NCBI GenBank assembly: GCA_029820565.1
Contig: JALGUR010000011.1
Coordinates: forward strand, 1 to 45,513
Length of the DNA: 45,513 nt
Reading direction: 5' to 3'
From: Candidatus Zipacnadia bacterium
GTDB lineage: Bacteria; Armatimonadota; Zipacnadia; Zipacnadales; Zipacnadaceae
The number at the start of each line of letters is the position of its first letter. Position 1 is the first letter of the stretch. The notes beneath the pieces are model-generated. The model saw only the letters and a program-made list of their open reading frames with translations. It did not search any database and was not told where the DNA came from. The position numbers and the translations under genes were made by a program. Shown piece after piece: positions 25,501 through 33,044 of the stretch.

Positions 25501-27783
25501 ATCAGCACTACCTTCCCCCAAGTCTATATTCGCCAACTGGCCCTGGCCCGTAATTATCGCGGCATCCCGGGCCGCCCATAGTTCCGCCACGGTCATTTCT
25601 TTCAGGTTGCCGTCCACGGTGAAGGCTACCACATCTGCCCCATAATATTGATAGGCTGGTTCAAACGCCACAATTTCCAGACGCCCTTCCGGATCTTCCA
25701 CCTGCCCCGTGATGTCCCCAGCAATATAGCCAACTCCCGCCAGGTTAGGCTGGCCAAGCTGCCGGCCCACGGCGCCAATATCCACCTCGGCGGCAGCCAC
25801 CTTAGCCGTGAAGTCACCCCCGCCATTACCAGTGTCATACTGCCCTTGTACCCAAACAAGGCCCTTAGGGTCAGTGGCCTGAATCAGAGGGAAACTAATA
25901 ACGTCTCCTTCAACTTCAGCCAGGCCCACAATATCGTCAATCTGAATATCATTGGCCTGCAGTTGCCGCGTATGTATGCGAGCCATAATCGTGGGGACGT
26001 TGTTCTCTACGGTTCCTGTAAGCACAACGTTGGCCTGGCCGCTGAGGTCCTCCGGCAAATCCAGGGGTAGCGATTGCAGAGCAGTCAGGTCCAGGTCCTG
26101 CGCCAAACCGTCAAAGTAAACAGTCGGAGCATCAGCCAAGGCATTCTGTATTAGGCCGTGGCCAATGATCCGCCCTCCCAGAGCCTCCGCTTGCAGTCCC
26201 TCAACTCGTAGGCTTTCGCCGACGGCCTGAACGCTGGCTTCCAGGTTGGCCACAGTTACCTCATCTATGGTTACTTCATCCATAACTATGGCAGTCTCCA
26301 TCACTGGCGTCTGGCCGGCATACAGCAGGTCAACCCGGAGATTATCCAAAGCAGAGATAGTAATAGTGTGTTCCCCTCTCCGGGACGGAGAGGGGTTAGG
26401 GGTGAGGCTGTTGAGTGTAATCGTGCCCGGTTCAATCTTCTTCACAGTAGCCCAGCCCAGCACCGTCGGCGAGGCACTGTCGGGCATGCAGGCTTCAAAT
26501 TCCAGCCCTGTCACGGAGATCTCAGTCAGGTTTGAAGGCACTATCTTCATTGGCTGAGAACCGCGGCTCTTCACACCCAGGCTTACATGGGGCCACTGGC
26601 CCACTATCTGGGCCTGGGTGGTCAGGGAATTCAGCCCTACCATTTCCGGTAGAGCCTGCTGGGGCAGCAGTGAGGCCAGATGCCGCCTGCGCAGGCCGCG
26701 AATATTGACGGCCAGGTCCACGGTCGGATTTGAGAAATCGAACAGCACGCCCGAGGCCTGCAACCCCACACCTGCCCAGTTTGCGTTAAGCATTTCAACG
26801 TTAAGCCCTTCGGGAGTGACACATACCTCCCCACAGAAGGCTATTTCACCAGGGGACAACGCCACTGCCACCCCTCGCCCGCCGGATATCGCGGCCCACG
26901 CGAAATAGCCGGTACGACGGGCGTCTCGCCCGTCGGGCTGGCGGGCAGGCGAGACGCCTGTCCTACCAACATCGCTGCTCTCGGAGTCCGTCAGCATTGA
27001 CCAGAGGCTGAAATTACCGTCCACCCGGCCCTGGGTCAGACGAAACTGGGGCGACTGGACAAAGAGATCATACCACCAGGGGGCATCCAGGCCGACGACA
27101 CTACCCTCCATGCTAAAGATTCTCTTTTCAGTGTCAGCCCGGAGTTCTATTTCCGCAGACGTAAATCGGCCCGCGTCGTTGCTGGCCTGGAGCGTCACAT
27201 TCAGAGGGCCGTGGGGATTGACTGCCACCTCCCCTTGGACTTCGGTCAGACGCAAGGGCAAGGACTTGCCTTCCTTAGCCAGCAAAGTCTGGTCCTCCAG
27301 GTCAATTATGGCGTCGTGGACAACGACCTTGCCGGCAAAGCGCTTCTCAGGGGGCACAAGCACTTTGGCCGGAGGAAAGATACGAGCGAGGTTTATTCGG
27401 CCGGCCTCATCGCGGACTATCTTGGCATAGGGCTTGTACAGGTCAACCTGCTCGACGCTGGCGGCGGCAGCCACCTGCCCGCGCAGCACCGCCATCAGGT
27501 CATACTTGATGCGCACCCGCTCGGCGCCCAGCACCACGCCCTCGGACAGGCCCTCCTTTTCGGCAATGGCTAGGTCGTTGACAATGATGCCGGTGAGCAG
27601 ATTGCCCTCAATCTGCCCCACCTGCACCTCACGGCTGGTGCGATTGGCCAATTCCTGGGCCAGAATATCCCGTACCCGTTCCCGCACCCATATCGGCCGA
27701 GCAGCCACATACAGCCCTACCCCGGCGAGGATGCCGAGCCCTACCACTATAATCAAGATATATTTGAGAATATTGCGTAACAT
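22531..27783 (-). CDS. tamB: TamB-like outer-membrane lipid/protein transport factor
   Basis: A 1,750-residue protein of the AsmA/TamB superfamily. Residues about 5-28 form an N-terminal inner-membrane anchor; residues 29-150 resemble the AsmA-type start; a long series of beta-strand repeats follows; the last ~250 residues resemble the TamB C-terminal domain (PF04357), including SEEQIYAIVGREPFARL and VGRTYRF at the end. TamB bridges the inner and outer membrane and is needed for phospholipid transport or outer-membrane protein assembly, so it implies a diderm cell. Residues 273-291 and 460-471 are translations of inserted repeats. No Shine-Dalgarno is clear before the ATG. A BamA/TamA partner is not in the window. 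Confidence 0.9.
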   Translation of the reverse strand: MLRNILKYILIIVVGLGILAGVGLYVAARPIWVRERVRDILAQELANRTSREVQVGQIEGNLLTGIIVNDLAIAEKEGLSEGVVLGAERVRIKYDLMAVLRGQVAAAASVEQVDLYKPYAKIVRDEAGRINLARIFPPAKVLVPPEKRFAGKVVVHDAIIDLEDQTLLAKEGKSLPLRLTEVQGEVAVNPHGPLNVTLQASNDAGRFTSAEIELRADTEKRIFSMEGSVVGLDAPWWYDLFVQSPQFRLTQGRVDGNFSLWSMLTDSESSDVGRTGVSPARQPDGRDARRTGYFAWAAISGGRGVAVALSPGEIAFCGEVCVTPEGLNVEMLNANWAGVGLQASGVLFDFSNPTVDLAVNIRGLRRRHLASLLPQQALPEMVGLNSLTTQAQIVGQWPHVSLGVKSRGSQPMKIVPSNLTEISVTGLEFEACMPDSASPTVLGWATVKKIEPGTITLNSLTPNPSPSRRGEHTITISALDNLRVDLLYAGQTPVMETAIVMDEVTIDEVTVANLEASVQAVGESLRVEGLQAEALGGRIIGHGLIQNALADAPTVYFDGLAQDLDLTALQSLPLDLPEDLSGQANVVLTGTVENNVPTIMARIHTRQLQANDIQIDDIVGLAEVEGDVISFPLIQATDPKGLVWVQGQYDTGNGGGDFTAKVAAAEVDIGAVGRQLGQPNLAGVGYIAGDITGQVEDPEGRLEIVAFEPAYQYYGADVVAFTVDGNLKEMTVAELWAARDAAIITGQGQLANIDLGEGSADLAGDFKVVGLQVEDVAELTGRSVPMTGRAEAQLALAGTLRQPAVSGKVHLAYGSFRDYSVDAASLSFVLAEDTLEFSDATVRAQDAVIKGEGKIWNIFDRPQYTAQLTARGVHLQDIAPLQQMGLPIAGEVEIPLARINSGESGPEGEGRLIASDIAIGSEEVHNVDTLVTIQGNQIQLPRTTLQVAGGQVDSEATYDWQRQQLTADVNITDADIPRLLRLAASIAAVQAGAKTENGKKVAQLLGSLSLRGKGQITVHAQMSGSIPDLRGKLQLELARIGLDRKPLPDVSGQLAIKVADGKIASVSDIDVEMRRGDGLLILTGDVEPDKQLSLVADATNFNLALWRQWLPPGLKIGGTMAFTILATGPTNSPDLKGSVDILNANFRGVGFDLLSVPIVTITEERINIDTLILKRGEQQIVMDGYLPFTWNPPSIPVDKDIRFAAKVENTDIGFFPPLIDEFIRGGDSQVTAPTVWAQLKAQGQVDSEISITGTITQPVLGGYLTIAEAKISRPSWKYPLQGINVDLQFARRQQENVLEMRQVEAGWDNTTLTMDGQAYINYLTSSDLLKNHFNLALKVEAPQQQLWPGTTLTNLGGEVTLATQSEGAHLLAVKQLGGKLGKGSVYLSGTYELSKFGPNWFARLADNEADLRLELKEAEVNYADLYDGVIAGVITAQNPQPDAAVQIAGLLTARNARLGVPSGGGEGPRELRGFAPDFPSPTFDVAVAIGPQVAFSGAGVNAPLRLTQQALVISGTPQRPVIAGEVQVEPGKTKVPTGIVKIVELGVKYRLGPALASHIVPVKLEFAGEVKGAAEQIISSAIVDGQPLGPVHIYYEISGALPPPVKVEVSSEPPLSEEQIYAIVGREPFARLAATGPSAGFSDIVSKQFMGLLAAGFRAKIFEPLEAELRRALGLSEFSVYFAFDQPLEVRIGKYLVRDLSVSYRHTVISETTDEWDLSLSYQLPRRLGLSYTTNESGETQVRVGRTYRF
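26371..26406 (-). repeat. 36-bp repeat inserted in frame in tamB (LTPNPSPSRRGE)
   Basis: The coding strand contains CCCCTCTCCGTCCCGGAGAGGGG, here split as arms CCCTCTCCG and CGGAGAGGG around TCC. Translated it gives LTPNPSPSRRGE (residues 460-471), a motif I recognise as a commonly repeated element read through in unrelated proteins of several phyla. Its length is a multiple of three, so the frame is kept. Confidence 0.75.
26911..26967 (-). repeat. 57-bp inverted REP pair inserted in frame in tamB
   Basis: On the coding strand GGTAGGACAGG begins a monomer (hairpin CAGGCG-TCT-CGCCTG), then a CCCGCCAGCC spacer and a second hairpin GACGGGCG-AGA-CGCCCGTC; the second half is the reverse complement of a related monomer. 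The 57 bases read as 19 codons (residues 273-291: GRTGVSPARQ then PDGRDARRT). A single monomer occurs at 1481-1502. Confidence 0.85.
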
Positions 27784-27930
27784 TAGGGTTACCGCAGGCG
27801 AAAGTCAACTTAGGTTATCAGTACTGTAGGACCAGCGTCCCCGCCGCGCTTGCGCTGCCCAAGCAGATTCAGCGCGCCGGTGCGACCCAATTCTCAATAA
27901 TGCCTCAGGCCTCCTCCTGTGCACTAAGGA

Positions 27931-27982
27931 CACAGGCTGGAAGCCTGTGCCACTAAACTACGGGCCGAGGACGCCGGCCTAC
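27931..27982. repeat. Two adjacent palindromic repeats before tamB
   Basis: 27931-27949 is a perfect hairpin CACAGGCT-GGA-AGCCTGTG. 27963-27979 is GGCCG...CGGCC with flanking bases reading GTAGG on the minus strand, the same lead-in as the GTAGGA families. Both lie between lipA (3' end) and tamB. Confidence 0.7.
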
Positions 27983-27987
27983 GCGCT

Positions 27988-28947
27988 TTATGTTGCTTGA
28001 CAGGAACATCCCAGGACCGCCCGGGCGGTCTCGGCGGCGTGGTAGCTGCTGCGGACGAAGGGGCCGGAGACTACTTGAGCGATACCGGCGGCTTCGCCCC
28101 ATTCCTTGTATGAATCAAATTCGTCAGGAGGTATGTAGCGGGTGACCGGCACGTGCTGGCGGGTGGGTTGCAGGTACTGGCCGATGGTTACAATACTGAC
28201 GCCTACTTCAGCCAGATCGGCCAGGGTCTGCTTGATTTCATTATGGGTCTCGCCGAAGCCGACAATCAGCCCGGACTTGCGCGGTATCTGCGGCGTAATC
28301 TCTCCCGCCCACCTCAGTATTTGCAAGGAGCGCTCATAGTCAGCCTGGGGCCGTACCTGCGGGTACAAGCGCGGGACGGTCTCCACATTGTGATTGAATA
28401 TCGTCGGTCCGGCCTCCAATACTATTCGCAAGGCCTCAATATTGCCCTGGAAATCAGGAGTAAGCACTTCAATGCCCGTGTGCGGGAGTCGCTTATGCGC
28501 TTCCTGGATAGTGCGGCAAAATTGCTCCGCGCCGCCATCGGGCAGGTCATCGCGCGTCACCGAAGTTACTACCACATAGTCCAGGCCCATCTCCTCCACA
28601 GTCTGCGCTACACGCCGTGGCTCGTCAGGGTCAACGCGCTGCGGCGGGCCACTGACAATCGCACAGAAGCGGCAGTTGCGCGTGCATACTTCGCCCAGAA
28701 TTAAAAAGGTCGCCGTGCCCCGCGAGTAGCACTCACCGATATTGGGACAGCGCGCCTGTTCACAGACCGTGGTCAGATGGTGGGCGTGCACCAACTGGCG
28801 AGTCTGCCGGCTCAGGTGGGCCTTGCCCGTCTTAACCCGCAGCCACGAGGGTAGCGGCGGCCGGCGCGGGCCGGCCTCGCGATGCTCGACACGGCCCCTC
28901 CGAACGGTCAGTTCACCATTGCTACCTTCACTCATAATTGATCTCAT
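27988..28947 (-). CDS. lipA: Lipoyl synthase (radical SAM)
   Basis: A 319-residue radical-SAM enzyme that inserts two sulfurs into protein-bound octanoyl groups to make lipoyl cofactor. The auxiliary cluster cysteines C62, C67, C73 (CEQARCPNIGEC) and the SAM cluster C88, C92, C95 (CTRNCRFC) are present, and the C-terminal R-S-S-Y at 299-302 supplies the conserved serine ligand. The ATG at 28947 lacks a clear site; MSEGSNGEL at 28935 is an alternative start. A lipB partner is not in the window, so octanoyl transfer must be encoded elsewhere. Confidence 0.96.
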   Translation of the reverse strand: MRSIMSEGSNGELTVRRGRVEHREAGPRRPPLPSWLRVKTGKAHLSRQTRQLVHAHHLTTVCEQARCPNIGECYSRGTATFLILGEVCTRNCRFCAIVSGPPQRVDPDEPRRVAQTVEEMGLDYVVVTSVTRDDLPDGGAEQFCRTIQEAHKRLPHTGIEVLTPDFQGNIEALRIVLEAGPTIFNHNVETVPRLYPQVRPQADYERSLQILRWAGEITPQIPRKSGLIVGFGETHNEIKQTLADLAEVGVSIVTIGQYLQPTRQHVPVTRYIPPDEFDSYKEWGEAAGIAQVVSGPFVRSSYHAAETARAVLGCSCQAT

Positions 28948-29072
28948 TGGTTGGCACTAAGTCTGCGGGTGCCTGGTGTTAGAATGTAGGCGCCGATGTC
29001 CGTTCCGGGCCGCCGTAGCCATAAACAATATGGCAAAGGCCGCAGGATCATCCGCCCGACGTAACCAACGGC

Positions 29073-29100
29073 GGGCGGAAGTTGAAATCAACTTTCGCCC
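29073..29100. repeat. Hairpin repeat spanning the thiL stop codon
   Basis: Arms GGGCGGAAGTTG and CAACTTTCGCCC (one mismatch) with loop AAAT. The thiL stop (29088-29090) lies in the hairpin, so the last thiL codons are part of the repeat. No T-run follows on the minus strand; it may end or protect the rpsB-thiL transcript. Its arms relate it to 3050-3077. Confidence 0.75.
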
Positions 29101-30116
29101 CCACAGAGCGGATCCTGACCAAAGTGATCCCAGCCGCCGAGGGTAACGTCCATTGGCTTACCGCTCTCGTCGAGCACCACCACTCGCTCACCTTCCGTCA
29201 CATAGCCAATTTCAGTAAGGGCAATCTCTCCATTCGCCGTAACTACCTGCGAGGCCTGCTCAGCCATCTCCGGGGAGATAGCCAATAGCAACTCATATTC
29301 CTCGCCACTGGTCAAAGCCCACTGGACGGGGTCCTGAGCCAATTGCTGAGCAGTCTGGCGGCAAATCGGCGAGATGGGCACCCGGGCCGATTCAATAGTT
29401 ATGCTGACGCCGCTGCGCTGGGATAGGTGGCCGGCGTCCTGCACCAAGCCGTCGCTGATGTCAATGGCAGCCTTAACCATGTTGCGAGCGGCCAGCGCCT
29501 CGGCGACTGCCAGGCGGGGAGTGGGATTAGCGAACCGCTTAGCCAGGGCCTCAGGCAGAGCCGAGGCGTCGGTCACCTGCCCAGCCTGCAGCAAAGCCAG
29601 GGCCGCGCCGGCTTCCCCCAGTGAGCCGGTGACCATCAGGATGTCGCCGGGCTGCGCGCCGTTACGCAGCCAGGGTTGATGAGTAGTGCCCAGAATCACT
29701 ACGTCAACGAATATGCCCTGAGAACTGGCCGTGGTGTCACCGCCGGCTAATACCGCTCCATATTGGGTAGCCGTCCGGCTCAGCCCAGCCATCAACTCCT
29801 CCGCTGGTTCCACTTCCAGCGTTGGTGGCAAGCCTACTGACACAAAGGCAGCGATGGGTCTGCCGCCCATCGCCGCGATATCGCTTAAGGCCATCCCAGC
29901 GGCCCGTGTGCCTATCTGCTCAGGACTCAACCATTGCCGGCGAAAATGTACATCCTCGACCAATACATCAGTTGTCAGCAACAGGTATCCGTCGCCGGTC
30001 AACTTGAGGACCGCAGCATCATCACCAATGCCAACCACTACTGGTGCCTGGGGCGCTCCGACCAGCCTGGCGATTTTCTCAATAAAACCAAACTCACCCA
30101 ACTCGGCAAGGCGCAC
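29088..30116 (-). CDS. thiL: Thiamine-monophosphate kinase
   Basis: A 342-residue AIR-synthase-fold kinase that phosphorylates thiamine phosphate to thiamine diphosphate. The N-terminal ELGEFGFI, the Mg-binding VGIGDDAAVL, a DVHF motif, AGGDTT and the later DISDGL are typical. A GTG at 30116 is preferred because GAGGA lies five bases upstream and it starts eight bases after the preceding stop; a TTG at 30128 would overlap that gene. It is the last gene of the rpsB operon. Confidence 0.94.
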   Translation of the reverse strand: MRLAELGEFGFIEKIARLVGAPQAPVVVGIGDDAAVLKLTGDGYLLLTTDVLVEDVHFRRQWLSPEQIGTRAAGMALSDIAAMGGRPIAAFVSVGLPPTLEVEPAEELMAGLSRTATQYGAVLAGGDTTASSQGIFVDVVILGTTHQPWLRNGAQPGDILMVTGSLGEAGAALALLQAGQVTDASALPEALAKRFANPTPRLAVAEALAARNMVKAAIDISDGLVQDAGHLSQRSGVSITIESARVPISPICRQTAQQLAQDPVQWALTSGEEYELLLAISPEMAEQASQVVTANGEIALTEIGYVTEGERVVVLDESGKPMDVTLGGWDHFGQDPLCGGES

Positions 30117-30124
30117 AGCCGTCC

Positions 30125-30619
30125 TCAATCAACGAGACTCTCTTCAACCGCAGGCGGTGCCGTGGGGGGCATAAAGGCGCTGGGCATTACCACCGGCAAG
30201 GCCTGGGCCGTGGACGCGACCCACCGCTCAGCTAATTGCTGCGAGCACTTGACACCGGCATTTCGGGCATCGCGGGGATAAACGGTGATGAGCCGATACC
30301 GACCGACATAGACAGTAGGCTTACCGCGGATAGGTTTGACGGTTACTGGTCCCAACACGCCATGAGAAAGAATCTCGGTGATGCGGGTATCCACAATCTC
30401 ACAGCGCTGCGCCAGAGTCAAGCCACCGGCATTGCCCGGTATTACGAAGAAAGACACGTTGTCCAGAGCAATTTGGCCAGTGGCCCCGGCCGGCCACGAG
30501 CCGACACTGGGTACCTCTTGGTAAGTCCCGTATATGACGATCTCGTCCCTCGCCGCCCAAGCAACCCCGCAACCGACCACTAAACCGGTGATAACGACTG
30601 ACACGATGAGGCTTCGCAT
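30125..30619 (-). CDS. Secreted protein resembling periplasmic N-domain of MscS-family channels
   Basis: A 164-residue exported protein. Residues 1-22 form a signal peptide (MRSLIVSVVITGLVVGCGVAWA); a VVGC stretch could also be a lipobox. The remainder has the order seen in the periplasmic domain that precedes some large MscS-type channels: a beta strand (VSFFVIPG), a helix with an RxxIVDxRI pattern, a beta strand (TVYVGRYRLITV), then D-A-R and a helix with LAERW. Here no channel follows, so it acts alone. AAGGAGG 9-10 bases upstream fixes the ATG. The function is unknown; the match rests on pattern. Confidence 0.6.
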   Translation of the reverse strand: MRSLIVSVVITGLVVGCGVAWAARDEIVIYGTYQEVPSVGSWPAGATGQIALDNVSFFVIPGNAGGLTLAQRCEIVDTRITEILSHGVLGPVTVKPIRGKPTVYVGRYRLITVYPRDARNAGVKCSQQLAERWVASTAQALPVVMPSAFMPPTAPPAVEESLVD

Positions 30620-30648
30620 AAGTAGTCCCTCCTTGTGAGTTTTTGTGC

Positions 30649-31401
30649 TTAATCGTCGTTAGGAGCGCGGCCGAAGCGGCGCTGGCGACGATTGTACTCT
30701 TGTATAGCCTCAATCAGATGCTGCTTCGTAAAATCCGGCCACAGCACCGGCATAACCACAATCTCTGAGTAGGCAATTTCCCACAGCAGGAAGTTGCTCA
30801 CCCGCATCTCGCCGCCGGGTCGCAGCAATAGATCCGGATCGGACAATCCGGGAGCGTACAGGTGCTGGGCGAGCAGGTCCTCGGTTATCTGCTCGGGGGC
30901 AATCTCGCCTGTCTTAACTTTGCGGGCCAGGGCCCGGGCGGCATCGGTGATCTCGGCACGTCCTCCATAATTAACAAGGAGATTGAGCACTAATCCGCTA
31001 TTGTCGGCAGTACGCGTTTGGGTCTCGGCCAGGGCTTGCTGCAGCGAGGAGGGCAGTTCGTGGAGCCGACCGGAGGCAATGAAGCGGACATTATTGCGGC
31101 CCAGGTCGTCTAATTCCTCCCGCATCGCTTGCTCAATTAGTCCCATTAGACCTTCTATTTCTTCAGCGGGGCGCTGCCAGTTCTCGGCACTGAAGGCGTA
31201 TATGGAGAGCACCTCCACGCCCAGATCACCACAAGCCGCCACGGCGCGCCGGGTAGCCTTGCGGCCTTCAAGATGCCCCTGCATACGGGGCAGGCCGCGC
31301 TGGGCAGCCCAGCGGCCATTGCCATCCATTACTATGGCAATATGCCGGGGAACCTCCAGCCCAACTAACTGGCTATCATCGCGGCCCTTGCCGTTTTCCA
31401 C
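30649..31401 (-). CDS. uppS: Isoprenyl transferase (undecaprenyl diphosphate synthase)
   Basis: A 250-residue cis-prenyltransferase making undecaprenyl diphosphate, the lipid carrier for peptidoglycan. Catalytic D26 lies in IVMDGNGRWA, and further motifs are GHLEGRKA, YAFSAENWQR, and the C-terminal RPGGEMRVSNFLLWEIAYSE. A GTG at 31401 has an AGGA five bases upstream; a TTG at 31413 directly abuts AAGGAG, too close to work. It continues the rpsB operon. Confidence 0.94.
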   Translation of the reverse strand: MENGKGRDDSQLVGLEVPRHIAIVMDGNGRWAAQRGLPRMQGHLEGRKATRRAVAACGDLGVEVLSIYAFSAENWQRPAEEIEGLMGLIEQAMREELDDLGRNNVRFIASGRLHELPSSLQQALAETQTRTADNSGLVLNLLVNYGGRAEITDAARALARKVKTGEIAPEQITEDLLAQHLYAPGLSDPDLLLRPGGEMRVSNFLLWEIAYSEIVVMPVLWPDFTKQHLIEAIQEYNRRQRRFGRAPNDD

Positions 31402-31442
31402 TGCTTCCTGCAACTCCTTAGTGGGCTGATAGGCCCGTCGGA

Positions 31443-31685
31443 TCAGCCGTCCGCTTTGAAATCACTGTCCACCTCCAGGCTTATCGGCTGGGCTACCACC
31501 AAGCAGATCTCTTTGCCGACTGTGGGCCGTTGCTGCACTACTCGCAGGATGTCCTCAGGCGCCTGGGTTTCAGTACCAGGTGGTCGAGTGATTTCCACCT
31601 GTTTTATCAAGGCGCCGGCTCCGGCCAGGACCCGACGCGCCTGAGACAAAGCCAAGCCCACCACCACAGGAAGATTCCTACTCAT
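31443..31685 (-). CDS. Small single-PASTA-domain protein
   Basis: An 80-residue protein that is almost wholly one PASTA-like domain (LPVVVGLALSQARRVL, then the PPGTE turn and a VVQQRPTVGKEICLVV strand), a fold that binds peptidoglycan fragments or muropeptides when fused to kinases or penicillin-binding proteins. No signal peptide is seen, so it would stay in the cytoplasm. Its ATG overlaps the frr stop by ATGA, implying translational coupling. It sits between frr and uppS. Confidence 0.72.
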   Translation of the reverse strand: MSRNLPVVVGLALSQARRVLAGAGALIKQVEITRPPGTETQAPEDILRVVQQRPTVGKEICLVVAQPISLEVDSDFKADG

Positions 31686-32236
31686 ATCTCCATTATCTCT
31701 TCAATCTTCTGCTCGGCCAGTTCCTCAATATGCTCAATGAACTCATCAGTTATCTGCTGCACTTCCTTCTTCCCGGCCTCCACTTCATCATCAGAAAGCC
31801 CTTCGTCTTGGGCCATTTTGTCAATGCCGTCATTGGCTTCGCGGCGGATATTGCGGATAGCAGTGCGGCCCTCTTCCGCCTTCGTATTAACCAGCCGGGA
31901 CAATTCCTGACGCCGTTCTTCGGTAAGCGAGGGTATTGCCAGCCGGATAACGTTGCCTTCGACGCTGGGATTCAGTCCCAGATCCGAAGTTACAATAGCC
32001 TTCTGTATGGCGGGGACTGCTGATTTGTCCCAGACAGTAATGACGATGAGGCGGGGTTCAGGCACCGATATAGTAGCCATCTGATTGAGAGGCAGTTGGG
32101 AACCATAATAGTCTACACGGATGCGGTCCAGCAGGACCGGGGAAGCACGTCCGGTGCGAATAGTGTCAAATTCTTGTTGCATATCCCTCACACTGGCCTG
32201 CATCCGCTGCTTGTGCTGGGCGATAAGACGGTCCAT
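31682..32236 (-). CDS. frr: Ribosome recycling factor
   Basis: A 184-residue tRNA-mimic that, with EF-G, splits the ribosome after termination. The TGRASP motif, DYYG, the NPSVEGNVIRLAIPSLTEERR stretch (shown in part) and the C-terminal coiled helix are standard and the length is typical. GGGAGG precedes the ATG. It overlaps the following PASTA gene by four bases. Confidence 0.97.
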   Translation of the reverse strand: MDRLIAQHKQRMQASVRDMQQEFDTIRTGRASPVLLDRIRVDYYGSQLPLNQMATISVPEPRLIVITVWDKSAVPAIQKAIVTSDLGLNPSVEGNVIRLAIPSLTEERRQELSRLVNTKAEEGRTAIRNIRREANDGIDKMAQDEGLSDDEVEAGKKEVQQITDEFIEHIEELAEQKIEEIMEI

Positions 32237-32288
32237 AGGCTTCCTCCCTTTCTTAGAGAATGGTTGAGCCTTGCTTTGGCCCGATGTA

Positions 32289-33044
32289 CTACTCGGCGGC
32301 TATAACACTGTCCCCTTCGGTTACGATAGTACCCACAGGTTCTCCGCTCAATGCTTTGTAGATATTGCCAGGCACGGTGATATTGAAGACGATGATAGGC
32401 AATTGGTTGTCCATGCTTAGCGAGATGGCGGTGGCATCCATTACCCGCAGCCCTCGGCTGAGGGCGTCCACATAGTTGAGTTTCTCAAAGAGACGAGCCT
32501 CGGGACACTGATGAGGGTCCTTGTCATAGACCCCGTCAACGTCGGTGGCCTTGGCTATTATCTGGGCACCAATCTCGACCGCCCGCAGCACTGCCGCGGT
32601 GTCAGTAGTGAAGAACGGATTGCCAGTGCCAGCGGCAAAGATGACTATCCGGCCCTTCTCCAGATGGCGAATGGCCCGCCGGCGGATAAGAGGTTCGGCA
32701 ACTTCCTGCATTTCAATGGCGGTTTGTACGCGAGTAGCCAATCCCATACGCTCTAAGGCATCCTGAAGGGCCAGAGCATTGATGACCGTGGCAATCATCC
32801 CCGCGTAGTCAGCAGTAGCCCGGTCCATGCCTTCACCCGCCGCCTCCTGGCCTCTCCAGATATTACCGCCGCCCACAACTATGGCCAGTTGGAGGCCGGT
32901 TTCGGCTACTTCTTTAATCTCCTGGGCAATGGCCTTGACCATGTCCCAATCCAGGCCATAGTCTTGCTGTCCCCGAAAGGACTCACCGCTCAGTTTTAGC
33001 AAGACACGTTGGTAGCACCGGTTAGGACTGGACGAACTGTTCAA
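32289..33044 (-). CDS. pyrH: UMP kinase
   Basis: A 251-residue amino-acid-kinase-fold UMP kinase of the bacterial type. The start motif [16 protein letters not shown] and the [13 protein letters not shown] and [10 protein letters not shown] stretches are diagnostic. The start at 33044 is a TTG that overlaps the tsf stop codon (TTGA); an alternative is a later Met. It follows tsf, the common bacterial order. Confidence 0.96.
   Translation of the reverse strand: MNSSSSPNRCYQRVLLKLSGESFRGQQDYGLDWDMVKAIAQEIKEVAETGLQLAIVVGGGNIWRGQEAAGEGMDRATADYAGMIATVINALALQDALERMGLATRVQTAIEMQEVAEPLIRRRAIRHLEKGRIVIFAAGTGNPFFTTDTAAVLRAVEIGAQIIAKATDVDGVYDKDPHQCPEARLFEKLNYVDALSRGLRVMDATAISLSMDNQLPIIVFNITVPGNIYKALSGEPVGTIVTEGDSVIAAE

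Noticed and set aside
29073..29100. Simple rho-independent terminator after thiL
   Set aside because: The stem is strong but lacks a T-run on the minus strand and belongs to a repeat family, so I list it as a repeat.
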